In this document: positions 36,027-44,675 of the stretch, in pieces | Numbering within the stretch: position 1 is the stretch's first letter | Layout: each line of letters opens with the position of its first letter | From: Salicibibacter cibarius | GTDB taxonomy: Bacteria; Bacillota; Bacilli; Bacillales; Marinococcaceae | DNA: 64,000 nt | NCBI RefSeq assembly: GCF_016495725.1 | Contig: NZ_CP054705.1 | Coordinates: 3,038,001 to 3,102,000 of the forward strand | Direction of reading: 5' to 3' | The notes under the pieces: model-generated | What the model was told of the DNA's origin: nothing | The model's database searches: none | Seen by the model: the letters and a program-made list of their open reading frames with translations, nothing else | Translations under genes and position numbers: made by a program

Positions 36027-37211
36027 ATGACCCAGTTCCATCTTACCCTAAACGCGGATCAATTAAAAGAAGAGCTCATGAATTCAGACATGAGTGCCGT
36101 CGCGAAATCCTCGATGGTCCTCGTCCTGAATCAAATCATGGAGCAGGAGCGCGATGATTACTTACAAGCAGCAGCCTATGAACGCAATGGCGCGCGTGTG
36201 GACTATCGAAACGGCTATTACGAACGTGATTACACGATGTCTTTTGGGAAAGTCACACTGACCGTTCCACGCACGCGCAACGGCGAATTCTCTCCCTCTG
36301 TGTTTGAGAAATATGCACGTTCCGAACAAGCCTTTCTCTTAGCGATGTTGGAGATGGTCGTTAACGGCGTATCCACGCGGAAAGTCACGAAGGCTGTGGA
36401 AGAGCTTTGCGGCGAGCGTGTGTCCAAATCTTTCGTGTCCTCGCTCACCGAAAAATTAGACCCGGTCGTCAACGAATGGGCCCAGCGCCCTTTGAACGTG
36501 AATGCCTACAGGTATGTCTACGCCGATGCCATGTATATTAAAGTCCGTGAGGATCAAAAGGTCGTCTCCAAAGCCGTTTATATCGCGCTCGGGGTCAATG
36601 ACCAAAACAAACGGGAAATCATTGGTCTTCAAGTGAATCATGCCGAATCCAAAGAGGGATGGTTTCAATTCTTTCAATCGCTTCAAGCCAGGGGTCTGGC
36701 ATCGCCACAATTGGTGATTTCCGATGCGCACGAAGGCCTGAAACAGGCCATTCAACAAGCGTTTGTTGGAACCTCGTGGCAACGGTGCACGGTTCATTTT
36801 AAGCGAAACTTGTTTGAACACATCCCCAAAAAAGGTTCAGAAGGCTTTCGTTCGCTCGTTAAGGAGCTCTTAAACGGGAGTTCTCCTGCAAGAGCCCGCC
36901 AGTTACGCACCGAGATCTTTGATCAATACGAGGGCGTCAAAGGTTATGAAAAAGCGTTAGAGAAACTCGATGAAGGATTTGAAGATGCGATTCAATTTAT
37001 GAATGAACCCATCGCTTATCATGACCAATTGCGCACGACAAACAATCTCGAAGGGATAAATTCCGAGGTTCGCCGCCGCGAGCAAGTCATTCGGATTTTT
37101 CCAAATACCCAATCCGCCTTTCGATTAATTGGAGCGTTGCTCAAGGAACATGAAGAAAGCCTTGATCGTGGTAACCGAACGTTTTTAAAAGGAAAACCAA
37201 CCGATTTGTAA
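36027..37211 (+). CDS. IS256-family (mutator-type) transposase, copy 2
   Basis: 394 residues, identical in sequence to the protein of copy 1, with the same DDE residues and ribosome binding site. Intact. A frame of this length with no change between copies indicates that both are young. Confidence 0.96.
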   Translation: MTQFHLTLNADQLKEELMNSDMSAVAKSSMVLVLNQIMEQERDDYLQAAAYERNGARVDYRNGYYERDYTMSFGKVTLTVPRTRNGEFSPSVFEKYARSEQAFLLAMLEMVVNGVSTRKVTKAVEELCGERVSKSFVSSLTEKLDPVVNEWAQRPLNVNAYRYVYADAMYIKVREDQKVVSKAVYIALGVNDQNKREIIGLQVNHAESKEGWFQFFQSLQARGLASPQLVISDAHEGLKQAIQQAFVGTSWQRCTVHFKRNLFEHIPKKGSEGFRSLVKELLNGSSPARARQLRTEIFDQYEGVKGYEKALEKLDEGFEDAIQFMNEPIAYHDQLRTTNNLEGINSEVRRREQVIRIFPNTQSAFRLIGALLKEHEESLDRGNRTFLKGKPTDL

Positions 37212-37252
37212 GCAAATGAAAAGGCAAGAAAGCAAGGGTGATTCAGCAAAAT

Positions 37253-37290
37253 TTTCCTTCTAGGGCGCCCGCGGGCGCCCTAGAAGGAAA
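37253..37290. terminator. Perfect 38-nt palindrome at the IS 3' end, copy 2
   Basis: Same loopless palindrome as at 11015-11052, 41 bp after the transposase stop. Confidence 0.6.
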
Positions 37291-37492
37291 CACCCCAAGT
37301 TCAAAACCTATCTCCCACTCGCTGATTCATTGTGATACTTTTACACATAATTAAGGACTTGACTCGCGCCTTCTTGTTTCGGGAACCATGATCGCCAATC
37401 CATGGCGACAGACGCCAGTAAAGTTGGCGAGATCGCGGAATGGCGCCGTCGTTGCTCGAGTTAGACCTATACACCGTATCTTTATCAGCCGA

Positions 37493-37553
37493 AACCCCCT
37501 CAATATCAGCCAAATTTTGCAATATATCAGCCAAAAATATTCATATATCAGCT
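37493..37553. repeat. Four TATCAGCY boxes at helical spacing
   Basis: TATCAGCC begins at 37493, 37504 and 37525, and TATCAGCT at 37546: steps of 11, 21 and 21 bp. They lie in the spacer between array D and the yusW-like terminator, with AT-rich DNA between. Confidence 0.5.
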
Positions 37554-37598
37554 ATTTTCCCACTAGCGACCCATGCCCATCTCATAGCGCCCCCAACT

Positions 37599-37629
37599 AA
37601 AAAAACGAGGCGTCCACGCCTCGTTTTTT
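37599..37629 (-). terminator. Terminator of the yusW-like gene
   Basis: AAACGAGGCG pairs with CGCCTCGTTT; T-runs on both strands. Confidence 0.9.
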
Positions 37630-37630
37630 C

Positions 37631-38218
37631 CTAATACGTTTGTTCTACGTTGTACATCTCATCGTTTTCCAATTCAATAAAGAGTTCCAATCTGTAAATG
37701 TCATCTTCATTAAGGTCTAATGCGGAAATTAACTCTTGGGCCATTTCCTCATCATCCTGTTGAGTATCAAGCTGAACGTTTCCGAGTATCTCTTCGATCT
37801 CTTCTCTCGCTTCGTCCCCTTCACGCTCATCATCGTCTTTTTCTACTTCGGCATCCACCTCGTCATTCTCCGCCTCATACTCGAACTCCCACTCGGTATC
37901 GTCCGTAAATTGGATTTCCAATTCCAATTCACGCACCCCTTTGTCAAGGGCCGTCTCTCCGTCACCAGCGCCATCTTCCCCGTTCATATCATCCATACCA
38001 TCCATTTCATCTTGCCTATTCGCATCATCGCCAACCATATCGTTGCTTAAATCCTCGGTCATGTCCCCATTATCAGCATTATCCGTCGCTTCGCCGTTTC
38101 CATTTCCGTTCATATCACCGTTTTCATTCATCCCGTCGTCCCCATTTTGATCGTCAGCAGTTCCACAAGCAGAAAGCAAAAGCGCAAGGCCAAAGGTTGT
38201 CATTATTTTCCACTGCAT
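37631..38218 (-). CDS. YusW-like acidic lipoprotein
   Basis: 195 residues from the ATG at 38218 (AAGGAGG upstream). Lipobox LLLSAC, Cys near 18, followed by a ~75-residue Asp/Asn/Gly/Met linker. The C-terminal domain, VRELELEIQFTDDTEWEFEY ... IEEILGNVQLDTQQDDEEMA ... LELFIELENDEMYNVEQTY, matches the YusW domain of Bacilli. The linker is of the same low-complexity type as the small lipoproteins near 11.6 and 14.6 kb. Function unknown; envelope-exposed. Confidence 0.8.
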   Translation of the reverse strand: MQWKIMTTFGLALLLSACGTADDQNGDDGMNENGDMNGNGNGEATDNADNGDMTEDLSNDMVGDDANRQDEMDGMDDMNGEDGAGDGETALDKGVRELELEIQFTDDTEWEFEYEAENDEVDAEVEKDDDEREGDEAREEIEEILGNVQLDTQQDDEEMAQELISALDLNEDDIYRLELFIELENDEMYNVEQTY

Positions 38219-38317
38219 AGAATTGTATCCTCCTTCTAAGTATGGGTGTAGGCTCTCGCTTAGCTTGCCCGCTCCCCACAAACTTAAACAACATTTCTAT
38301 GCAGTTTCCTAATTTTT

Positions 38318-39724
38318 TTATTGCGCCGCAACGACCGAACGAACAGAGATGAGCAATGCCGGTAAATCTTCCATGCCCGCCTCATCGGCATGGCGATCCA
38401 CACGAACCCCATATTCCTGCAAAAGCCGGCGCGTCTCCAATCCGACACAAACCACCGTTTTATCCGAACACCAAACCGCCAGCGCATCATCCAATTTCTG
38501 CGAAAAGGCATGCACTTGATCGGGCACCGTAAACAACACCGTATTAATCCAATCATCGGCAACCAACCGTGAAAACACATCATCTTTTACTCTAGAAGAT
38601 TTCCGCTCCACGATTTGCCAATACGTATCCTCATCTTTCGGACACGCACCAACCGTTAACTCAGGCTCCCCGCCCCCCTCCGGCGACAACCCGTGCGCTT
38701 TAAGCGCCTCTTCCGTATCAACATCTGCCCCGGTCACATACGCGGGTAACCGGCGTACATCATGCCCCTCGTCTTTCCAATGCTGTAAAAAAAACCCGAC
38801 ACTACACGCATCCTCAAAATGCACACGCCGATAAGCCGGCAACGGCGCACCGAGACGTTCTCGGTTGAACGTAAACACATCCCCGGGATAAGAAAAAACA
38901 TGAGCGCCGAGGCGCGTCAACATACCGGTTGTTTTTTCCCGGCCGGTAACGTCCCCACCGGCCCATAACACACTTGTGCCCTGTAGCGGCAAATTCTCAT
39001 ACCAGTGCAAATCCGCGTGAAACCGGGCTGTCTCCCCTACAATAACAAGCGCGGGGTTCGTTATACTTTTGGCTTCCACTTCGCTTACAATTGTCGTGAT
39101 CGTGCCACTTGCCGTTTGCTGTTTCGGGGTCGTGCCCCATTGCACGACAACAACCGGCGTTTCATTGCTCCACCCTTCGCTTGCAAGCCGTCCCATCCAG
39201 AACGGAAGATAATGCATGCCCATATAAAAAATTAACGTATCTGCCCGGGGGAGGACCACCTCGGACAACGGCATCTCTTTACGGGCATGGCCGGTGACAA
39301 AAGCAACACTCGTGCTGAGCGAACGGTAGGTCGCCGGCACCCCCGCATAAGAAGCGCCGGCAAGCCCGGCGGTCAGACCGGGAACAACCTCATAAGAAAT
39401 GCCTGCCGTTCGGAGCGCCTCCGCTTCTTCACCGAGATGGGCAAACACCCCCGGGTCGCCGCCTTTTAAACGGACGACAAATAGCCCTTCCCGCGCATAA
39501 CGCGTGAGCATCACTTGGATCGTCGATTGCCGGGTGGCGTGGCCTCTCGGGATTTTGCCGCTGTATATACGTGTTGCCTCTTCTTTTGTATGTTCCAATA
39601 AAAGCGGGTGGACGAGCCGATCATACACAATCACATCCGCCCGTTCCAATAACGCTTTTCCCTTTTCCGTCAACAGTCCCGGGTCTCCCGGCCCGGCGCC
39701 GACAATGGCCACGCTCCCTTTCAT
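38318..39724 (-). CDS. Uroporphyrinogen-III C-methyltransferase fused to HemD-like domain
   Basis: 468 residues. Residues 1 to about 240 are an SAM-dependent CobA/SUMT domain (VAIVGAGPGDPGLLTEKG, VVRLKGGDPGVFAHLGEEAE, YEVVPGLTAGLAGASYAGVP) that makes precorrin-2, the siroheme precursor. Residues about 245-468 resemble uroporphyrinogen-III synthase (LWAGGDVTGREKTTGMLTRL ... VVCVGLETRRLLQEYGVRVD). The fusion lets one protein make and methylate uroporphyrinogen III. It is last in the sulfate operon, so the siroheme is meant for sulfite reductase, whose genes are not in this window. The HemD half is divergent and its activity is inferred. Confidence 0.87.
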   Translation of the reverse strand: MKGSVAIVGAGPGDPGLLTEKGKALLERADVIVYDRLVHPLLLEHTKEEATRIYSGKIPRGHATRQSTIQVMLTRYAREGLFVVRLKGGDPGVFAHLGEEAEALRTAGISYEVVPGLTAGLAGASYAGVPATYRSLSTSVAFVTGHARKEMPLSEVVLPRADTLIFYMGMHYLPFWMGRLASEGWSNETPVVVVQWGTTPKQQTASGTITTIVSEVEAKSITNPALVIVGETARFHADLHWYENLPLQGTSVLWAGGDVTGREKTTGMLTRLGAHVFSYPGDVFTFNRERLGAPLPAYRRVHFEDACSVGFFLQHWKDEGHDVRRLPAYVTGADVDTEEALKAHGLSPEGGGEPELTVGACPKDEDTYWQIVERKSSRVKDDVFSRLVADDWINTVLFTVPDQVHAFSQKLDDALAVWCSDKTVVCVGLETRRLLQEYGVRVDRHADEAGMEDLPALLISVRSVVAAQ

Positions 39725-39745
39725 CTTACATCCGCCTTTCCAAAC

Positions 39746-40345
39746 TCACGATAGCCGCAAGAGGTCGTCAAGTTGTTCGACAAGCTCGCGCACGTTCTCC
39801 TCGGTTGAACGTTCACCCGTTTGCAATGTAATATCCGGGGCCGCAGGTGCCTCGTAAGGCGCGCTAATGCCGGTAAACGACGGGATTTCCCCGCTGCGCG
39901 CTTTTTTGTACAACCCCTTCGGATCACGGGCTTCGCACGTTTCAAGCGGGCAGTCGACAAACACTTCAATAAAACGCCCATTCGGTAATCGTTCCCGCGC
40001 CCTTGCCCGATCATCGGCATAGGGTGAAATAAATGCAGTGCTTACGATATGGCCCGCATCGACGAACAGACGGGCAACTTCGCTAATGCGGCGAATATTT
40101 TCGACCCGATCTTCTTCGGAAAAGCCAAGGTCGTTGTTCAAGCCATGGCGAACGTTGTCCCCGTCCAAAACGTAACTTCGATACCCGTGATCATGAAAGT
40201 AACGGTCGACGGCATTCGCGAGCGTTGACTTTCCCGAGCCGGATAAACCGGTAAACCATAACACAAATGCGGAATGGTTATTTTTTTGCTCCCGTTCGGT
40301 TTGGGAAACGGCAGCATCATGCCAAACAATATCTGCGTTGCTCAT
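39746..40345 (-). CDS. cysC: Adenylylsulfate kinase
   Basis: 199-residue APS kinase that phosphorylates adenylylsulfate to PAPS. Walker [10 protein letters not shown] near residue 33, then [55 protein letters not shown] and the EAPAAPDI end, all typical. AGGAGGAG precedes the ATG. It lies between sat and cobA/hemD with short spacers (21 bp each). Confidence 0.95.
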   Translation of the reverse strand: MSNADIVWHDAAVSQTEREQKNNHSAFVLWFTGLSGSGKSTLANAVDRYFHDHGYRSYVLDGDNVRHGLNNDLGFSEEDRVENIRRISEVARLFVDAGHIVSTAFISPYADDRARARERLPNGRFIEVFVDCPLETCEARDPKGLYKKARSGEIPSFTGISAPYEAPAAPDITLQTGERSTEENVRELVEQLDDLLRLS

Positions 40346-40366
40346 CTCTTCTCCTCCTATCCATAT

Positions 40367-41509
40367 CTATTGAACCGGAGACCGGTAGGCTTCCATCAGC
40401 ACGTTCACGACTTCACGCCTGCTAAATTCTTTCGGGGGAGCTTCCCCGTTTCCAAGCATCTCCCTCACTTTTGTGCCGGACAATATCACATGTTGCTCCG
40501 AATCATGGGGGCACGTTTTGGCGGTGGCCATCGCTTCACAAGCATTGCAATAAAAACTATGTTCAAAAAACAGCGGTGATATGCCAAGCGCTTCGACCGA
40601 AAACTGTTTTAATAGCGTCTGCGCTTCATAGGTACCGTAATAGTCGCCAACCCCGGCATGGTCTCTACCGACGATAAAATGGGTGCACCCGTAATTTTTG
40701 CGCACGAGCGCGTGAAAAATGGCTTCACGAGGCCCCGCGTAACGCATGGCAGCCGGGAATACGGAGAGCTGGACCCGGTCCTCCGGATAATAACCCGACA
40801 ACAACACTTTATAACTTTTCATGCGCACATCGGCAGGAATGTCCCCTTTTTTTGTCGCACCGACAAGCGGATGCAACAACAAGCCATCTACCGTTTCCAA
40901 TGCCGTTTTTTGGATGTATTCATGGGCACGGTGCACGGGGTTTCGCGTTTGGAAACCGACGACCGTTTGCCAATTGTTTGCCGCAAAAGCTTCCCGGGTG
41001 TCTTGAGGCGCCAATGCTTCGGCTTCAAAAAGCCCATGCTCGACGGGACGGGCAAGTGTAACGTCGCCACCCACGTATACGTCCGGTCGCGTAAAAAGTT
41101 GGGCAACGCCCGGATGGTCCTCATCGGCCGTTTTAAACACTTGCGTCGCTTCCTGTTCTTTATCGGGGCGATAAATGTCAGAAACCGTTATCCACCCGTA
41201 AGCCACTCCATCTTTTTCCAATAGGGCTGGTTCCCCAACGCTTAAATCAGCTGCCAACGCTTCCGTTACCGGCAAAGTGATCGGCAAGCTCCACACTAGG
41301 CCATTTTCCAGTTCCATGGAAGAAACGACACGTTCATAATCACGCGCGTTCAGAAAACCGGTTAATGGCGAGTACGCGCCGTTTGCAATTAATTCCAGGT
41401 CGGCAAGCGCCATTTCATCCAATGGGATTTGAACATTCGTCGCCGGCAAATCTGCCCCATACTGTCGTCTGTCGACCAATGAGCCCCCGTGGGGAATACT
41501 CGTCGTCAT
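40367..41509 (-). CDS. sat: Sulfate adenylyltransferase (ATP sulfurylase)
   Basis: 380 residues; forms adenylylsulfate from ATP and sulfate. The active-site motif [11 protein letters not shown] (about 197) is intact, as are [24 protein letters not shown] and the [11 protein letters not shown] end, with the zinc-type cluster [16 protein letters not shown]. Second gene of the operon. This canonical enzyme is the reference for the divergent homologue at 49239-50963. Confidence 0.95.
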   Translation of the reverse strand: MTTSIPHGGSLVDRRQYGADLPATNVQIPLDEMALADLELIANGAYSPLTGFLNARDYERVVSSMELENGLVWSLPITLPVTEALAADLSVGEPALLEKDGVAYGWITVSDIYRPDKEQEATQVFKTADEDHPGVAQLFTRPDVYVGGDVTLARPVEHGLFEAEALAPQDTREAFAANNWQTVVGFQTRNPVHRAHEYIQKTALETVDGLLLHPLVGATKKGDIPADVRMKSYKVLLSGYYPEDRVQLSVFPAAMRYAGPREAIFHALVRKNYGCTHFIVGRDHAGVGDYYGTYEAQTLLKQFSVEALGISPLFFEHSFYCNACEAMATAKTCPHDSEQHVILSGTKVREMLGNGEAPPKEFSRREVVNVLMEAYRSPVQ

Positions 41510-41536
41510 ATGTCATCCTCCTCGGTATGTTTTAAA

Positions 41537-42241
41537 TTACCAATGCAACCCGCATTCGGTTTTTTCCATTCCGCTCCATCTTCCGCTTCGTTCATCTGCG
41601 CCATCAAGCACTTGTGCCGTGCACGGAGCGCATCCAATGCTTGGATAATTCTGATCATGCAATGGATTATAAGGCAAGTCACGATCGCGAATATATGCCC
41701 ATACATCTTCATGCGTCCAATGAATGAGCGGGCATATTTTCAAGAGTGAAAAACGATGATCTTTCCCGATAAACGGGGTGTCACGCCGGGTGGGCGACTG
41801 TTCCCGCCGCAATCCGGAAATCCAAGCTGTATAGTGAGACAATTCTTGTTGCAAAGGTTCAAATTTACGCATTTGGCAACATTGATCCGGGTTTCGTTCC
41901 CATAAACGATCGCCATACTTTTCCTTTTGCTCTTCGACCGTATGTTCAGGTGTCAGCGCTTTGATATTTAGGGTCGGAAAAGCTTTTCGTACGTCATCAA
42001 GCAATGTATACGTTTCTTTGAAATGCAAGCCGGTATCGAGAAAAATAACATTTGCTCCGGGATTCACGTCTTCGATCAAATCAAGAAGCACCATCCCTTC
42101 GGCACCAAGGCTGCAGGAATATACAAGTTGATCTCCGAACGTTTCATAAGACCAAGCCAATACATCGGCCGCTTTTTTATTCACCAATGCCTCGTTATTC
42201 AAATGCTTCAGTTCTTCATCACTGAGTGTCGATACGGTCAT
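41537..42241 (-). CDS. cysH: Phosphoadenylyl-/adenylyl-sulfate reductase
   Basis: 234 residues; reduces PAPS or APS to sulfite. PP-loop-type start VYSCSLGAEGMVLLDLI, then FLDTGLHFKETYTLLD, and two Cys pairs, CCQMRKFEPL and CAPCTAQVLDG, which mark the iron-sulfur form that can also use APS. The C-terminal ERSGRWSG..KTECGLHW carries the catalytic Cys. I use the ATG at 42241; the TTG one codon earlier is possible. First gene of the cysH-sat-cysC-cobA/hemD operon. No sulfate permease gene is present, unlike the B. subtilis operon. Confidence 0.93.
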   Translation of the reverse strand: MTVSTLSDEELKHLNNEALVNKKAADVLAWSYETFGDQLVYSCSLGAEGMVLLDLIEDVNPGANVIFLDTGLHFKETYTLLDDVRKAFPTLNIKALTPEHTVEEQKEKYGDRLWERNPDQCCQMRKFEPLQQELSHYTAWISGLRREQSPTRRDTPFIGKDHRFSLLKICPLIHWTHEDVWAYIRDRDLPYNPLHDQNYPSIGCAPCTAQVLDGADERSGRWSGMEKTECGLHW

Positions 42242-42262
42242 CAATGGGAGCGCCCCCTTTAC

Positions 42263-42286
42263 AATCCTAACTAAATTTATAGGATT
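42263..42286. promoter_or_regulatory. Operator-like inverted repeat before cysH
   Basis: AATCCTA-10 nt-TAGGATT, a perfect 7-bp dyad between the promoter and the start codon, well placed for a repressor such as a CymR-type cysteine regulator. I saw no S-box riboswitch, though the B. subtilis operon has one. Confidence 0.55.
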
Positions 42287-42304
42287 TATATGTTCTATGA
42301 GATT

Positions 42305-42333
42305 ATTCTATTCAGAAACATTGAAAATGTCAA
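42305..42333 (-). promoter_or_regulatory. SigA promoter of the cys operon
   Basis: Minus strand: TTGACA-17 bp-TAGAAT, near consensus, about 65 bp upstream of cysH. Confidence 0.7.
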
Positions 42334-42553
42334 TCCTTAATTTTGAATGCATCATTTAAAAGGGTTTTATTCTACCTCAAATTGGACAATTTCAATGTAC
42401 CTCGGATTTGCAGTTTATTCCATTTCGAGGTGCGTTGTGGACCTTAAAAAGACCGTAACCACTGCTCGGAGGTACGATCGGTGTTAATCCGCTTTATCAA
42501 TCTATCGGTGAAACGTGAATGGGTGTTTCGGAAAGAACATCTGATATAGACCA

Positions 42554-42850
42554 CTAGTGCAGCCTGTCGGAAATAAGCGATCACATCGACGACCGGAAGC
42601 TCGGATTGGAGCTTCAAACTGGGGTTAGTGGTCGATTGGATTAAACTGCCGCAGCCCGAGTTAAGGTATCAAAGGCTATCGTCAATGACCGAATGGTTTC
42701 TTGCGAAGCAGGCTCCCCGGTCGCCATGAAACAGTTCATGGCGACCGAACACGAAAGCCAATCGCTCGTTCGGTCGCCATGAGGCAACCATGCCGACCGA
42801 ACTTCTTCCATCTGTCCCCATGATTGGGTAATTAAGCCACCTTGCACTAG
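42554..42850. mobile_element. MITE-like element B (297 bp)
   Basis: CTAGTGCA and TGCACTAG ends as in element A. It closely matches the start and end of A, including the perfect 13-bp CGGTCGCCATGAA hairpin (42718-42747), but has fewer 52-bp units (one full unit from GACCGAACACG at 42743). It fills the gap between the cys promoter and dinB. The remaining bases 42334-42553 show nothing recognisable. Confidence 0.75.
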
Positions 42851-42920
42851 CTAGTTGACATGACACTTTTATTATTTTACTTTTCAGTAAATTGTTAGCA
42901 ACCCCCCGCTATGGAGGTGT

Positions 42921-44033
42921 TCAAAACAGTGTCATTGGCCGGTAGTGAATCGGGTCTAAATTGGTGATCGTAATTCCGAGTAAGCGTACCCCTTTTTCTG
43001 CCATTCCGACCTCTTCCCAAATGCCTGCCGCCTGATCATTAATCGCTTCGGGTGTTTCAAAATAATGCGGGGCGCTCACTTGCCTCGTTAACGTTTCAAA
43101 CGACCGATACCTAATTTTCAGCACAACCGTTTTCCCGTGTTTTTGTACGCGATTCAATGCAGTAACCACTTCTTGCGCGATCTTTCTAAGTTCATCCGTC
43201 ACTTCGCTGTCGGTCGTCAAATTATGAAAATACGTACGTTCTTTGCCGACGGATTTTCGTTCCCGCTGCATGTTCAGCGGCTTGTTATCGATCCCGCGGG
43301 CCCGATGGTAATAAGAGGTGCCCGCCTTTCCGAACAGGGAAATGAGATCCATTTGTTCCATTTGATACAAATCTTCCCCGGTGTAAATGTTAAGGTCATG
43401 CATTTTTTGCGCTGTCTTCGGACCAATGCCAGGGAATTTCTCGATCGGTAATTGTTTCAAAAAAGGAAGCGCTTCATCGGGCGGGACGACAGTTAAGCCT
43501 GCCGGTTTTTTCATATCGGAGGCAATTTTTGCGATGAATTTATTATAGGAAACGCCGGCGGAGCTTGTCAGTTTCGTTTCCTGCCAGATGTCATTCTGAA
43601 TTTGCTTGGCAAGAATCGTCGCGCTCGGGATTTTCTTATTGTTCGTCGTGACGTCCATATACGCTTCATCGATGGACACAGGCTCGACCATCGGAGTGTA
43701 GCGTTGCATGATCTCCCGAATTTGCAAGGAAGCTTCTCTGTATGCCCGGTAATTTCCGTCGATAAAAATCCCGTGCGGGCACTGCTCGTATGCTTTATAA
43801 GCGCTCATGGCCGAGTGGACGCCATACTTACGCGCTTCATAATTCGCCGTGGAAACGATCCCCTTCCCGCCGGTTTTTTTCGGATGTTTGGCAATAATCA
43901 CCGGCTTCCCCTTCAAAGACGGATTATCCCGCTCCTCGACAGACGAAAAGAAAGCGTCCATATCAATATGTATGATTTTCCGCGATGTATCCCGCTGCGG
44001 CTCAGGAAGTTGAAAATCATGAGACTCATGCAC
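42921..44033 (-). CDS. dinB: DNA polymerase IV (Y family)
   Basis: 370-residue translesion polymerase. Catalytic acidic residues lie in IIHIDMDAFFSSVEE and SIDEAYMDVT; the helix-hairpin-helix LPIEKFPGIGPKTAQKM and the little-finger region FHNLTTDSE..KIRYRSFETLTRQ follow. I chose the GTG at 44033, preceded by GAGGG; the open frame runs 21 codons further up but would overlap the promoter. The promoter has a LexA-like box between its -35 and -10, so SOS induction is likely. Confidence 0.9.
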   Translation of the reverse strand: MHESHDFQLPEPQRDTSRKIIHIDMDAFFSSVEERDNPSLKGKPVIIAKHPKKTGGKGIVSTANYEARKYGVHSAMSAYKAYEQCPHGIFIDGNYRAYREASLQIREIMQRYTPMVEPVSIDEAYMDVTTNNKKIPSATILAKQIQNDIWQETKLTSSAGVSYNKFIAKIASDMKKPAGLTVVPPDEALPFLKQLPIEKFPGIGPKTAQKMHDLNIYTGEDLYQMEQMDLISLFGKAGTSYYHRARGIDNKPLNMQRERKSVGKERTYFHNLTTDSEVTDELRKIAQEVVTALNRVQKHGKTVVLKIRYRSFETLTRQVSAPHYFETPEAINDQAAGIWEEVGMAEKGVRLLGITITNLDPIHYRPMTLF

Positions 44034-44067
44034 GGCATTTCCCTCTTTTATCAAAAAGTCTATTCCT

Positions 44068-44096
44068 ATTATATCGAACGTACGATCCTGGGTCAA
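44068..44096 (-). promoter_or_regulatory. dinB promoter with LexA-like box
   Basis: Minus strand: TTGACC-17 bp-TATAAT. The spacer holds GGATCGTACGTTCG, which differs by two or three bases from the Bacillus LexA box CGAAC-4 nt-GTTCG. Confidence 0.6.
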
Positions 44097-44107
44097 TCAT
44101 ACGACAT

Positions 44108-44138
44108 AAAAAAACCCTAAAGCTCATTCACTTTAAGG
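44108..44138 (-). terminator. Terminator upstream of dinB
   Basis: CCTTAAAG pairs with CTTTAGGG, followed by seven T on the minus strand; it ends the coiled-coil gene transcript, so dinB has its own. Confidence 0.85.
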
Positions 44139-44170
44139 ATGGGAAGGGAAAGCCGAAAGCTTTCTTTTAT

Positions 44171-44560
44171 TTATTTCTCGGCCGATCCAAGCTGCCCGGG
44201 TTCGATTTTTTCTTTTAAATCAAACGAACGTTTATAAAGAGATCTAATATCGCTTTCATGATGTTCGATCGTACCTTTAATGGTTGTCACATCTTCAGCA
44301 ACGTGGACTAATCGTTCTCGCATTCCATCCTGCTTTTTCTCTACTGCATCAAATCGATCATTCACTTCGGTTCTAAAGGATTGGACCTCGGATCTCACCC
44401 CGGATATGTCTCCTCGAAGTTCGGATCTCACCCCGAATATTTCTTCTCGAAGTTCGGATCTCGCCCCGGATATCTCTTCTCGCAGTTCCGTTCTCATCCC
44501 CGTCATTTCCGTCTGCAATTCACGAATCGCATCCAAAAGCTGTTCGTTTGTTAAACTCAT
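44171..44560 (-). CDS. Coiled-coil protein with 11-residue repeats
   Basis: 129 residues from the ATG at 44560 (AGGGGGTG upstream). Residues about 20-65 hold repeats of the form REEISGARSEL / REEIFGVRSEL / RGDISGVRSEV, 11 residues each, then a non-repetitive helix with VNDRFDAVEKKQDGMRERLV. Same plan as 7028-7561. No signal peptide; probably an elongated cytoplasmic oligomer. Function unknown. Confidence 0.75.
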   Translation of the reverse strand: MSLTNEQLLDAIRELQTEMTGMRTELREEISGARSELREEIFGVRSELRGDISGVRSEVQSFRTEVNDRFDAVEKKQDGMRERLVHVAEDVTTIKGTIEHHESDIRSLYKRSFDLKEKIEPGQLGSAEK

Positions 44561-44675
44561 ATGTTTCACCCCCTTCTTCATTTTAATTATACAGAACTAA
44601 TGTTCCTCGCGCAAGCTTTAAAATGAAAAAAATAAGTAGGCATGGTCCGAACCGGGAACTGGCTCGGACATCTCA

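Larger units (their letters stand above)
35931..37364 (+). mobile_element. IS256-family insertion sequence, copy 2 (1434 bp)
   Basis: Same ends and length as 9693-11126. It is flanked by perfect 9-bp direct repeats, CGCGCCTTC, at 35922-35930 and 37365-37373. The apparent identity of the two copies and the intact target duplication indicate a recent jump. Confidence 0.96.

Noticed and set aside
37301-37534. Minus-strand frame across the IS right end
   Set aside because: It spans the IS border and array DNA, so it is a chance frame.
42242-42540. SAM (S-box) riboswitch before cysH
   Set aside because: None of the conserved S-box helices or a terminator was found; a promoter and a short dyad explain the region.
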